Shown here piece after piece: positions 6,446 to 12,815 of a DNA stretch of 13,513 nt. The DNA comes from Actinomycetota bacterium (GTDB lineage: Bacteria > Actinomycetota > Actinomycetes > Streptosporangiales > Streptosporangiaceae). Both the position numbers and the translations under genes were made by a program. The first letter of the stretch is position 1, and each line of letters begins with the position of its first letter. A model generated the notes under the pieces. The model did no database searches, was not told the DNA's origin, and worked only from the letters and a program-made list of their open reading frames with translations. Location: the NCBI GenBank assembly GCA_003140115.1, contig PLIQ01000223.1, positions 585 through 14,097 on the forward strand. Direction: 5' to 3'.

Positions 6446-6473
6446 CCCACGCACGCTCAAGAGGGAGACCGCC

Positions 6474-6623
6474 ATGCAAGCAGCCACGGTCAGCGCGAAC
6501 GCGGCAGCGCCGGGCAGGCGTGCCGGCTACGCCCTGACCGCCGGGGTGCTGGTGGCGGTGATGCTCGGCGGCACCCTGCCTATCCCGCTGTATGTGGGAG
6601 GCATAAGCTGCGCTGGTCGTTAG
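6474..6623 (+). pseudogene. 5' stub of an MFS transporter gene
   Basis: A start ATG with a GAGGGAGA ribosome binding site begins MQAATVSANAAAPGRRAGYA, followed by a first transmembrane helix ending VAVMLGGTLPIPLYV. This aligns with MLGTTLPTPLYV at residues 86-97 of the intact MFS transporter at 9061-10425, so the two are paralogues. Right after LYV (about 6597) the MFS similarity ends and the frame stops at TAG 6621, inside the palindrome upstream of the DHA2 exporter. About 350 residues are missing. The stub was probably cut when its downstream part was deleted. Confidence 0.7.
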
Positions 6624-6640
6624 TTGTCAGATAGCAACTA
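6621..6640. promoter_or_regulatory. Palindromic operator upstream of the DHA2 exporter
   Basis: TAGTTGTCAGATAGCAACTA has exact 6-bp arms (TAGTTG/CAACTA) around an 8-base centre. It resembles MarR-type operators, which often read TAGTTGC...GCAACTA. It is followed by TACTAA, a possible -10 box at 6639-6644, so a bound repressor would block transcription of the exporter. No MarR-family gene lies in the window; the HxlR gene at 12816 is the only nearby candidate of similar size. Confidence 0.5.
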
Positions 6641-6676
6641 CTAATGTTTCGTGACGCTGAAGCTGGGGTGATCGTG

Positions 6677-8140
6677 GTGTCTGGGCTGAGCCGGCGGCGC
6701 CAGTACCTGGTGCTGGCCATCTGCTGCCTGAGCCTGTTCATCGTCGGCCTGGACGCGACGATCGTGAACGTGGCACTGCCGTCCATCGGCCGGGAGCTGC
6801 ACTCGTCGGTCTCCGGCCTGCAGTGGACGATCGACGCGTACTCGCTGGTGCTCGCGAGCCTGCTGATGTTGTCCGGGTCGACCGCGGACCGGGTGGGCCG
6901 GCGGCGCACCTTCCAGACCGGGCTGGCGCTGTTCACGCTCGGGTCGCTGCTGTGCAGCATCGCCCCCGGACTGGGCTGGCTGGTAGCGTTCCGGATGCTG
7001 CAGGCGGTCGGCGGGTCGATGCTCAACCCGGTCGCGATGTCGATCATCACCAACACCTTCACCGAGCCCGCCGAACGGGCCCGGGCGATCGGCGTGTGGG
7101 GCGGGGTGTTCGGGCTCAGCATGGCGATGGGACCCGTCCTGGGCGGCGCACTGGTCGACGCGGTGGGCTGGCGCGGGGTGTTCTGGGTGAACATCCCGGT
7201 GGGGATCGCGGCGCTCGTGCTCACCGCCTTGTTCGTGCCGGAGTCCAAGGCGGCCCGGCCCAGGCGCCCCGATCCGATCGGGCAGCTGCTGGTGATCGTC
7301 CTGCTCGGGTCGCTGACCTACGCGCTCATCGAAGGCCCCTCCTACGGCTGGGAATCGGTGCGGATCTTGTCCCTGCTGGCCGTGGCGGTGATCGCGCTAG
7401 GCGTTTTCCTCGGCTATGAGCCCCGCCGCCGCGAGCCGCTGGTCGACCTCAGGTTCTTCCGCAGCCTGCCGTTTTCCGGCGCGACCTTGACCGCGGTGAG
7501 CGCGATGGGCGCGCTGGGCGGGTTCTTGTTCCTCAATACGCTGTACCTGCAGGAGGTCCGGGGTTACCGGCCGCTGATCGCGGGGTTGTTCCTGCTGCCG
7601 ATGGCGGCGGCGATGGCGGTGGGCGCCCCGCTGGCCGGCCGGATGGTCGCCCGGCGCGGGACCCGGAGGCCGCTGCTGGTCGCCGGGGCCGGGCTGATGG
7701 CCGCCGGCGTCCTGCTGACCGCGGTGACCGCGTCGACGTCGCCGGGTTACCTCATCGTGAGCTATCTGGTGTTCGGGATCGGCATGGGCATGGTGAACGC
7801 GCCGATCACGAACTCCGCGGTGTCCGGGATGCCCCGGGCCCAGGCCGGGGTCGCGGCCGGGATCGCGTCGTCCAGCCGTCAGGTCGGCCAGGTGCTCGGC
7901 GTGGCGGTCATGGGCTCGGTGCTGACCGCGAACCTGCACGGCCCGCTGCAGTCGGGGTTCACCGCCGCGACCCGCCCCGGCTGGTGGATCATTGCCGCCT
8001 GCGGGTTCGCCGTCATCGTGCTGGCCCTCATCACCACCGGCCAGCGGGGAAAGGCCAGCGCCGCGACAGCCGCGACCCTGGTCGACACCGCGCAGGACGC
8101 GGCGGACGCGGCGGAGAAGGTCCCCACCGCCTCAAGATAG
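6677..8140 (+). CDS. MFS drug exporter, DHA2 (14-TM, EmrB/QacA) family
   Basis: Proton-driven multidrug or metabolite exporter of the inner membrane. The 487-aa reading has about 14 hydrophobic helices. GLDATIVNVALPSI (24-37) is the DHA motif D1 with Asp26; GSTADRVGRRR (67-77) is MFS motif A; GPVLGGALVD (about 152) is motif C, the antiporter signature. The C-terminal tail (after residue 455) is Ala-rich and cytoplasmic. GTG 6677 is preferred because GGGGTGA lies 5 bases upstream and homologues begin near MSGLSRR; an ATG at 6644 would add 11 residues but has no ribosome binding site and overlaps the possible -10 box. The gene is complete, with an operator-like palindrome just upstream. It sits directly after two broken genes, so its promoter may date from before that rearrangement. 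Substrate is unknown. Confidence 0.9.
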   Translation: MSGLSRRRQYLVLAICCLSLFIVGLDATIVNVALPSIGRELHSSVSGLQWTIDAYSLVLASLLMLSGSTADRVGRRRTFQTGLALFTLGSLLCSIAPGLGWLVAFRMLQAVGGSMLNPVAMSIITNTFTEPAERARAIGVWGGVFGLSMAMGPVLGGALVDAVGWRGVFWVNIPVGIAALVLTALFVPESKAARPRRPDPIGQLLVIVLLGSLTYALIEGPSYGWESVRILSLLAVAVIALGVFLGYEPRRREPLVDLRFFRSLPFSGATLTAVSAMGALGGFLFLNTLYLQEVRGYRPLIAGLFLLPMAAAMAVGAPLAGRMVARRGTRRPLLVAGAGLMAAGVLLTAVTASTSPGYLIVSYLVFGIGMGMVNAPITNSAVSGMPRAQAGVAAGIASSSRQVGQVLGVAVMGSVLTANLHGPLQSGFTAATRPGWWIIAACGFAVIVLALITTGQRGKASAATAATLVDTAQDAADAAEKVPTASR

Positions 8141-8210
8141 GCGCTGGCCAGCAGCTTGCCGGATGGGAGCGTGGGTGGCGCCGTCGCTGTCGCGCACGGC
8201 AGCACCCCCA
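8141..8210. other. Spacer between the exporter and the convergent remnants
   Basis: Seventy bases separate the DHA2 exporter stop from the last visible frame of the minus-strand remnants. No convincing terminator hairpin was found. Confidence 0.4.
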
Positions 8211-8398
8211 TCAGTTGTCCCGCCAGATGGCGGCGTGGGATGGAAGCCGGATGTCAGCCGCGGTGTGCGGTGTCAGCGGGGCCACCTCCAGGAGCGCCCT
8301 CATCTCCGCGTACGGAGCCGATCTCCTCATCGGTCAGCGCCGCGCGGTCCTCGAAAAGCGCGACCAGATCGTCCAGGCCGAACGTCCGGGCGGTCTCG
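8211..8398 (-). pseudogene. Frame-disrupted remnant of an unrecognised gene
   Basis: Reading right to left, one frame gives FGLDDLVALFEDRAALTDEE followed by IGS; a different frame then gives YAEMRALLEVAPLTPHTAAD, then IRLPSHAAIWRDN and a TGA at 8213-8211. The two halves read as one sensible acidic, helical protein end if a single base at about 8309-8311 is removed. There is no start: the sequence begins directly at the joint with the SDR fragment. The family was not recognised. The DEE-rich part recalls a SHOCT-like helix, but not well enough to call. Confidence 0.4.
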
Positions 8399-8683
8399 CC
8401 ATTCGCGCCAGGTCGCCAGCCGCGACTCGTAGTCCGCTACCGCGATGCCCAGCGGCGCCTCGCCCAGGAACAGTCGCAGGGGCGGGTTCGGGGTGTCCAC
8501 CAGCTGCAGCACGGCCTGGCGAGTCGCGGCCGGATCGCCCTGCGCCGGGAAGCGCCGGGCACGCGCCTGGACGGCCTGCTCACGGACCCGCTCGTAGGCG
8601 GGCAGCGGCGTTGCGTGCTTCGCGGAGGGGCCGGCCCAGTCCGTGGCGTAGCCGGTCGGCTCGATCGGCGTGACGGCCATCAA
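8399..8683 (-). pseudogene. C-terminal fragment of a short-chain dehydrogenase
   Basis: The frame gives VTPIEPTGYATDWAGPSA, then TPLPAYERVRE, GDPAATRQAVLQLVD, PPLRLFLGEAPLGIA and YESRLATWREW. This is the typical last third of a classical SDR oxidoreductase of about 280 aa: the post-catalytic G-Y-x-T-D-W loop, the PPLRLFLG strand and the closing WREW helix. The Rossmann motif and the YxxxK active site, about 190 residues, are absent. An in-frame ATG at 8680 with GAAGGG upstream could start a 117-aa peptide, but it would lack cofactor binding. Similarity ends at WREW, where the next remnant begins in another frame. It is a different SDR type from the intact one at 3685. Confidence 0.75.
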
Positions 8684-8767
8684 ATACCCTTCCGTTCACC
8701 TCAGCGGGTTAGCATCCGGAGGTTATTTTCTTTTCCGTTCATGGAAATTCGATGCGGCCCGGCTAAG

Positions 8768-8795
8768 GCGGAATAGCCCTCGTGGCTTATTCCGC
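8768..8795. terminator. Bulged hairpin, possible terminator
   Basis: GCGGAATAGCC (8768-8778) pairs with GGCTTATTCCGC (8784-8795) leaving one bulged base and a 5-base loop. A moderately T-rich stretch (TCTTCATTTTG) follows about 10 bases later on the plus strand. A second, exclusive stem GGCTA (8761-8765) with TAGCC (8774-8778) is possible. No gene obviously needs a terminator here. Confidence 0.4.
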
Positions 8796-8989
8796 GCAGG
8801 TCGTCTTCATTTTGTCCTCGGCTCGAGTTTCCTGTACGCGCCAACGATCCCGCATAAGTCGTACGGCCGTCATCGCGGTCAGCAGGGTCTCGGCACTCAT
8901 GCTGGCTTCAGTCGCTGAATTCCTGCTAGCGGGTAACGGCGATGGCCGTCTGCGGTGAAGACACAGCCATGCGGATCGGCGATCGTGAG

Positions 8990-9019
8990 TGATAACTCCC
9001 ACCGTGATAACCCCCACCG
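8990..9019. repeat. Tandem 15-bp direct repeat upstream of the MFS gene
   Basis: TGATAACTCCCACCG (8990-9004) is followed without gap by TGATAACCCCCACCG (9005-9019), 14 of 15 bases identical. It ends 41 bases before the ATG at 9061, where an activator or repressor could bind near the promoter. Confidence 0.65.
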
Positions 9020-9022
9020 TGG

Positions 9023-9046
9023 CTGATATCAGTCGTCCCGCACGAC
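9023..9046. promoter_or_regulatory. Palindrome pair just upstream of the MFS start
   Basis: CTGATATCAG (9023-9032) is a perfect 10-bp palindrome. GTCGT (9032-9036) and ACGAC (9042-9046) form a second small inverted repeat. The ribosome binding site GGAAGGTGG follows at once, so a protein bound here, or the hairpin in the RNA, could control the MFS gene. Function is inferred from position only. Confidence 0.3.
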
Positions 9047-9060
9047 GGAAGGTGGACTAA

Positions 9061-10425
9061 ATGAGGCGGCTCGTGCGCCTGCTCGCACCCAAGGCGGTGG
9101 CCTATGCGCACCGCGACTTGCCCGGCGGCATCTTCGACGCGGCCCAGGCCCGGATCAAGGCCGAGTCGAACCTGGTGACCGTCCGGGCTCCCGAGCGAAC
9201 ACCCGACCGGCCGTGTGTCGACTGCCTAGACCACCCGCCAGCCGCCGGGCGCACTAGGCCGGCCGTTGCTAGCAGGGTCGCGTTCTGGGTGGCGGCACTG
9301 ATCTTGAGCATCACCATGCTCGGCACCACCCTGCCTACTCCTCTGTATGTCATCTACCAGGCCCAGTGGCATTTCTCCGCGGCCATCGTGACGGTGACCT
9401 TCGCCGTCTACGCCGTCGCGGTCCTGGCCACGTTGCTGCTGGCGGGGCGGTCCTCGGACCAGGCCGGACGCAAACCCGTGCTGGCCGCCGCCCTGGCTGC
9501 CAGCGCCCTGAGCACGATCGTGTTCATCCTGGCCCCCGACGTGGGAGTGCTGATCGTCGGCCGGATCCTGTCCGGGCTGTCCGCTGGCCTGATGACCGGC
9601 ACCGCGACCGCCGCGCTCACCGAGCTGGTCCCGGCGTCGGCCAGCCGCCGGGCATCCCTGGTCGCCACGGCCGCGAACATGCTCGGCCTCGGGCTCGGCC
9701 CGCTCATCGCCGGCTTGTTCGCCCAGTACGCACCGGACCCCACCACCCTGGTGTTCGAGGTATACCTGGCCGTGCTGGCGCTCGCGGGCCTGTGCCTGCT
9801 CCTGGTACCAGAAACAGTGAGCCCGCGCCGCCGGCCCGCCCTGCGCTTCGCCGGCCTGGGCATCCCCGAGCGGGGCCGGAGCGAGTTCATCGCCGCCGCC
9901 GTGGCCGCGTTCGCCGCCTTCGCCCTGCTCGGGCTGTTCGCCGCGCTGGCGCCCACCTTCCTCGGCAACGACCTGCACCAGAACAGCCACGCCGTACAGG
10001 GTGGCGTCGTGTTCCTGCTGCTGGCGGTGGGAGCCCTGGCTCAGGTGGCGCTGGCCCGGTTCAACAGCCGCCGGGTCGTGATGGCTGGCCTAGGCGTATT
10101 CCTGGCCGGGCTGGCCCTGATCGTGGCCGCCCTCTCCCAAGCCGGCATGGCGCTGTTCCTGGCCGGGACGGTCGTGGGCGGGGTGGCCGTGGGTGCCGTC
10201 TTCCTGGGCAGTCTGGCCACCGCCAACCGCCTGGCCCCACCCGAACGGCGCAGTCATGCGCTATCCGCCTTCTTCGTGGCGTGCTACACCGGCCTGATCA
10301 TCCCCGTGGTCGCCGTCGGGGTGGCCACGGAGTTCATCAGCGACTTCGCGGCCGTGCTCGCACTGTCCATCGTGCTCGCCGTCCTGTGCCTGTTCTCCTT
10401 CGCCCGCATCAGGAGCCCGCGCTAG
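9061..10425 (+). CDS. MFS transporter with a degenerate Ni-superoxide-dismutase N-terminus
   Basis: The 454-aa product has about 12 transmembrane helices starting near residue 71 (VAFWVAALILSITMLGTTLP), MFS motif A as GRSSDQAGRKPVL at 129-141, and a normal MFS C-terminal half, so it is an inner-membrane exporter of unknown substrate. Residues 1-38 are not MFS: LLAPKAVAYAHRDLPGGIFD followed by AAQARIKAES closely follows the start of nickel SOD (recalled as HCDLPCGVYDPAQARIEAES after a short propeptide). The Ni ligands Cys2 and Cys6 are Arg18 and Gly22, each one base change from TGC (CGC, GGC), so no nickel site can form. ATG 9061 has a clear GGAAGGTGG site; GTG 9175 could be the ancestral MFS start. 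It lies 16-25 bases upstream of a monooxygenase gene, a likely operon. Confidence 0.85.
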   Translation: MRRLVRLLAPKAVAYAHRDLPGGIFDAAQARIKAESNLVTVRAPERTPDRPCVDCLDHPPAAGRTRPAVASRVAFWVAALILSITMLGTTLPTPLYVIYQAQWHFSAAIVTVTFAVYAVAVLATLLLAGRSSDQAGRKPVLAAALAASALSTIVFILAPDVGVLIVGRILSGLSAGLMTGTATAALTELVPASASRRASLVATAANMLGLGLGPLIAGLFAQYAPDPTTLVFEVYLAVLALAGLCLLLVPETVSPRRRPALRFAGLGIPERGRSEFIAAAVAAFAAFALLGLFAALAPTFLGNDLHQNSHAVQGGVVFLLLAVGALAQVALARFNSRRVVMAGLGVFLAGLALIVAALSQAGMALFLAGTVVGGVAVGAVFLGSLATANRLAPPERRSHALSAFFVACYTGLIIPVVAVGVATEFISDFAAVLALSIVLAVLCLFSFARIRSPR

Positions 10426-10450
10426 CACGCGGCGTGGCAGGATGACCCTA

Positions 10451-11467
10451 GTGGAACTTGGCATCTTGTCGCTCGGCGACCTGCAGCGCGACCAGCGCAC
10501 CGGCCGCCCGCACCGGGCGGTGGACCGGATGGCCGAGATTCTTGGCTACGCGGCGCTCGCAGACCAGCTGGGCTTGGACGTCTTCGCGCTCGGCGAACAC
10601 CACAGCGCCGAATTCTTTACCTCCTCCCCGGCCGTGGTGCTGGCGGCCGCCGCGGCCAGGACCTCGCGGATCCGGCTGACCAGCGCGACCACCCTGCTCG
10701 GGGTGGCGGACCCGGTCCGGGTGTATGAGGACTTCGCCAGCCTGGACCTGATCAGCCGCGGCCGGGCGGAGGTCATCGCCGGCCGCAGTGCGTTCGTCGA
10801 GCCGTTCGCGCTGTTCGGCTACGACACCGCCGACTACGACGCCTTGTTCGCCGAGAAACTGGGCCTGCTGCTGGACATCCGCGCCCACGAGGAGGTCACC
10901 TGGGCCGGGCGGTTCCGCCCTCCGTTGCGGGAGGCCGCCGTGGTGCCCCGGGCCGTCCAGCAACCGCTGCCGGTCTGGGTCGGCGTCGGCGGGTCACCCG
11001 AGAGCGCTGAACGAGCTGGCCGCCTGGGCCTGCCGATGGTGCTTGGCTACATCGGCGGCACGCTCGGGCACCTGCGGCCGCTCGTGGATGCCTACCGCGC
11101 CGCGGGCGAACGCGCCGGACATCCGGACCAGCTCAAGGTGGCCCTGTCCACCCACTTCCACGCGGGCGCCGACCCGGCCAAGGCTCGCGCCGTTTACCCC
11201 TACTACCACGAGTACCTGCGTCCCAAGCGACCCGGCGGGCGCGGTTTCGTCGTCAGTCCCGCCGCGTTCGAGGCCGGCACCGGTCGCCACGGGGCGATCA
11301 TGATCGGCTCCGCCGGCGAGATCACCGACAAGCTGCTCGACGCCGCCAAGGCCCTGGACCTGGACCGCATCTTCGCCCAGGGCGACTGGGGCGGCCTCCC
11401 CCCGGACCTGGTCGGGGAATCCATCGCCCGCTACGCCACCGAGATCGCTCCGGCCCTCCGCTCGTAG
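10451..11467 (+). CDS. Luciferase-like (LLM-class) flavin-dependent monooxygenase
   Basis: TIM-barrel flavin-dependent oxidoreductase of the bacterial luciferase superfamily, of the type often named Atu2307/SP_0267 family. The 338-aa product begins VELGILSLGD. Landmarks are LGLDVFALGEHHSAEFFTSS with the GEHH signature, VVLAAAAARTSRIRLTSATT, DPVRVYEDFASLDLISRGRA, and a long C-terminal half with LPVWVGVGGSPES. It probably oxidises a small carbonyl or aromatic compound using FMNH2 and O2; the substrate is unknown. GTG 10451 is preferred because AGGA lies about 8 bases upstream and relatives start at MELGI; ATG 10442 would add three residues. It follows the MFS gene closely and ends at a hairpin terminator, so it is the last gene of that transcript. 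Confidence 0.9.
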   Translation: MELGILSLGDLQRDQRTGRPHRAVDRMAEILGYAALADQLGLDVFALGEHHSAEFFTSSPAVVLAAAAARTSRIRLTSATTLLGVADPVRVYEDFASLDLISRGRAEVIAGRSAFVEPFALFGYDTADYDALFAEKLGLLLDIRAHEEVTWAGRFRPPLREAAVVPRAVQQPLPVWVGVGGSPESAERAGRLGLPMVLGYIGGTLGHLRPLVDAYRAAGERAGHPDQLKVALSTHFHAGADPAKARAVYPYYHEYLRPKRPGGRGFVVSPAAFEAGTGRHGAIMIGSAGEITDKLLDAAKALDLDRIFAQGDWGGLPPDLVGESIARYATEIAPALRS

Positions 11468-11468
11468 G

Positions 11469-11491
11469 GCCCGGTAGGTCGCCTCCCGGGC
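11469..11491. terminator. Hairpin terminator between convergent genes
   Basis: GCCCGG-T-AGG-TCG-CCT-C-CCGGGC forms a 6-bp GC stem, one mismatch, a 3-bp stem and a 3-base loop, starting 2 bases after the monooxygenase stop. No long T-tract follows, which is common in high-GC actinobacteria. It sits 11 bases before the stop of the convergent small gene and could serve both. Confidence 0.55.
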
Positions 11492-11501
11492 GTCTCGGCC
11501 G

Positions 11502-11708
11502 CTAAAACGACCCCGGCGTCCGGGTCCGGAAAGCTGCGAGGACCCCCGCGGCGGAAGCCTCTATCTCGGCGAGCTCGGCATGGAGCTTTCTGATCTCGTG
11601 CGCTCCCCAGACCGCCGAGTTGAACCGGTGATGCGTGATCGCCGTCACCATAAGGAATCGGGATTCGGCGGAGTCGAAACCACCATCCAGCCAATCCGTG
11701 CGCTCCAT
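11502..11708 (-). CDS. Small hypothetical protein (68 aa)
   Basis: The ATG has a strong AGGAGGCC ribosome binding site. The product MERTDWLDGGFDSAESRFLM continues with VTAITHHRF and a helical, Ala/Glu-rich C-terminal half (EIRKLHAELAEIEASAAGVL) that could form a short coiled coil. No signal peptide or membrane segment and no recognised family. It runs in the same direction as the monooxygenase gene upstream, 94 bases away, and converges on the other monooxygenase gene. Its ribosome binding site and codon use support a real gene. Confidence 0.6.
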   Translation of the reverse strand: MERTDWLDGGFDSAESRFLMVTAITHHRFNSAVWGAHEIRKLHAELAEIEASAAGVLAAFRTRTPGSF

Positions 11709-11802
11709 GTCGGCCTCCTACCTCCTGCCTCTCCGCGCTGCGGCCTTCTTTCACCGGCTTGTCAGCAAGCAGTCTTCGCAGTACCGCTACCAGGTAGGTG
11801 AG

Positions 11803-12711
11803 CTAGCCGACCGAGGCGCCTGAGGTGGCGGTACGGGCGAGCGGTATGACCTCGTCGGCGAACAGTCGTAGCTGTTCGCTGGTTTCCTGCTCGAGGACGA
11901 GATTGACGGTGTCGAACCGCTGGTCGGCGGCGAATTCGGCGATGATCTTGGCCCAGATGTCCGGGGTGGTACGGATCGGCTGAGCGCCGGGACCGGAACG
12001 AGGCCGGCTGGTCGTGTGCGGGGTGCCGGTCACGGCGCCGACGAGCTGGATGACACGGCGGATGCTGGCCGGGTCCCGGCCGGCGGCACGGGCCGCGCTG
12101 TCGATGCGGTCCTGGGCCGCCGGCTTGGTCTCGTAGCCGGTGGCGAGCGGCGCGATCCAGCCGTCCGCCTGGCGGCCGGTAACGTCGAGCATCTGCGGGC
12201 CGACGGCGCCGAGCCAGATGCCGATGCGGTGAGCGGGGGCGGGCCCGGTAGCCGCCGTGACGGGGTAGTACTGGCCGGGCAGGGTGATGGTGCGGCCGGG
12301 AAGCCACAGGGCGTGCAGTACGTCGATCGCCTCGCTGACGGCGGCCACGGCCTCGCGAGGGCTGCGCCGGGGGCCGCCCAGCCCGGCAATCTGGTCCCCG
12401 GCCCGGCCGGCCCCGAGGCCAAGCTCGAACCGGCCGCCGGAGAGCACGTCCAGGCTCGCGCTGGTCTTGGCTAGCATCTGGGCGGGGCGCAGCGGCAGGT
12501 TGGCGACGTCGGTCATGAACCGCAGGCGGCTGGTCTGGCCGATCAGGGCGCCGATCAGGGCGAAGGTGTCGAGAAAGTCCGGTACGTAGGGGTGGTCCTG
12601 GAAGGATACGTAGTCGAATCCGGCCGCCTCCGCCACCTGTACATGCTCACGCAGCTGTCCGAGGTCAGCGGCACGGGGAGAAAGGAAGACCCCGAACTGC
12701 AGTGTGTTCAT
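11803..12711 (-). CDS. F420/FMN-dependent LLM-class oxidoreductase
   Basis: The 302-aa product is a second luciferase-superfamily TIM barrel, of a different subgroup from the one at 10451. Landmarks are MNTLQFGVFLSPRAADLGQL, EAAGFDYVSFQDHPYVPDFL with Asp39-His40 in the DH signature, LSGGRFELGLGAGRAGDQIA, and the C-terminal FDTVNLVLEQ and QLRLFADEVIPLAR segments. Such proteins in actinobacteria commonly use F420 or FMN; which one cannot be read from sequence alone. ATG is preceded by GGGAGGCGTC. It is divergent from the HxlR regulator across 104 bases with an operator-like inverted repeat, so it is a probable target of that regulator. Confidence 0.9.
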   Translation of the reverse strand: MNTLQFGVFLSPRAADLGQLREHVQVAEAAGFDYVSFQDHPYVPDFLDTFALIGALIGQTSRLRFMTDVANLPLRPAQMLAKTSASLDVLSGGRFELGLGAGRAGDQIAGLGGPRRSPREAVAAVSEAIDVLHALWLPGRTITLPGQYYPVTAATGPAPAHRIGIWLGAVGPQMLDVTGRQADGWIAPLATGYETKPAAQDRIDSAARAAGRDPASIRRVIQLVGAVTGTPHTTSRPRSGPGAQPIRTTPDIWAKIIAEFAADQRFDTVNLVLEQETSEQLRLFADEVIPLARTATSGASVG

Positions 12712-12756
12712 GACGCCTCCCGGCGATTGTCGATGCCCTGGTCAAGACGTCATCCC

Positions 12757-12775
12757 TACTAAATATTCCTTAGTA
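12757..12775. promoter_or_regulatory. Operator-like inverted repeat between monooxygenase and HxlR genes
   Basis: TACTAA (12757-12762) and TTAGTA (12770-12775) are exact inverted repeats with a 7-base spacer, in an AT-rich patch within the otherwise GC-rich divergent gap. A second, overlapping imperfect repeat is AAATATTCC (12761-12769) with GGAATGTTT (12781-12789), one mismatch. This is the likely binding region of the adjacent HxlR regulator and would cover the promoters in both directions. Confidence 0.55.
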
Positions 12776-12815
12776 ACACAGGAATGTTTAGCGTCACCGT
12801 CCCGTTGAGGCTGGC

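Larger units (their letters stand above)
8684..9060. other. Non-coding region with hairpin and short repeats
   Basis: These 377 bases contain an AT-rich patch (about 8720-8760), a bulged hairpin at 8768-8795, a doubtful 37-codon minus frame (8900-8787), a tandem 15-bp repeat and a palindrome near the start of the next gene. No convincing protein gene was found. The region is probably the upstream control region of the MFS gene at 9061, plus the truncated edge of the SDR fragment. Confidence 0.5.

Noticed and set aside
8310..8398. SHOCT domain in the unknown remnant
   Set aside because: The LTDEE part is suggestive, but the rest of the SHOCT pattern is missing.
8990..9019. Tandem repeat as a CRISPR seed
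   Set aside because: Only two units, no spacers, and no cas genes.
9061..9177. Functional nickel superoxide dismutase
   Set aside because: Only the first part is present, both Cys ligands are replaced, and the helical-bundle body is absent.
9226..10445. Long frames in other phases over the MFS gene at 9061
   Set aside because: The products are Gln/Gly/Arg-rich or Arg/Pro-rich with no membrane helices, while the sense frame has a complete MFS pattern.
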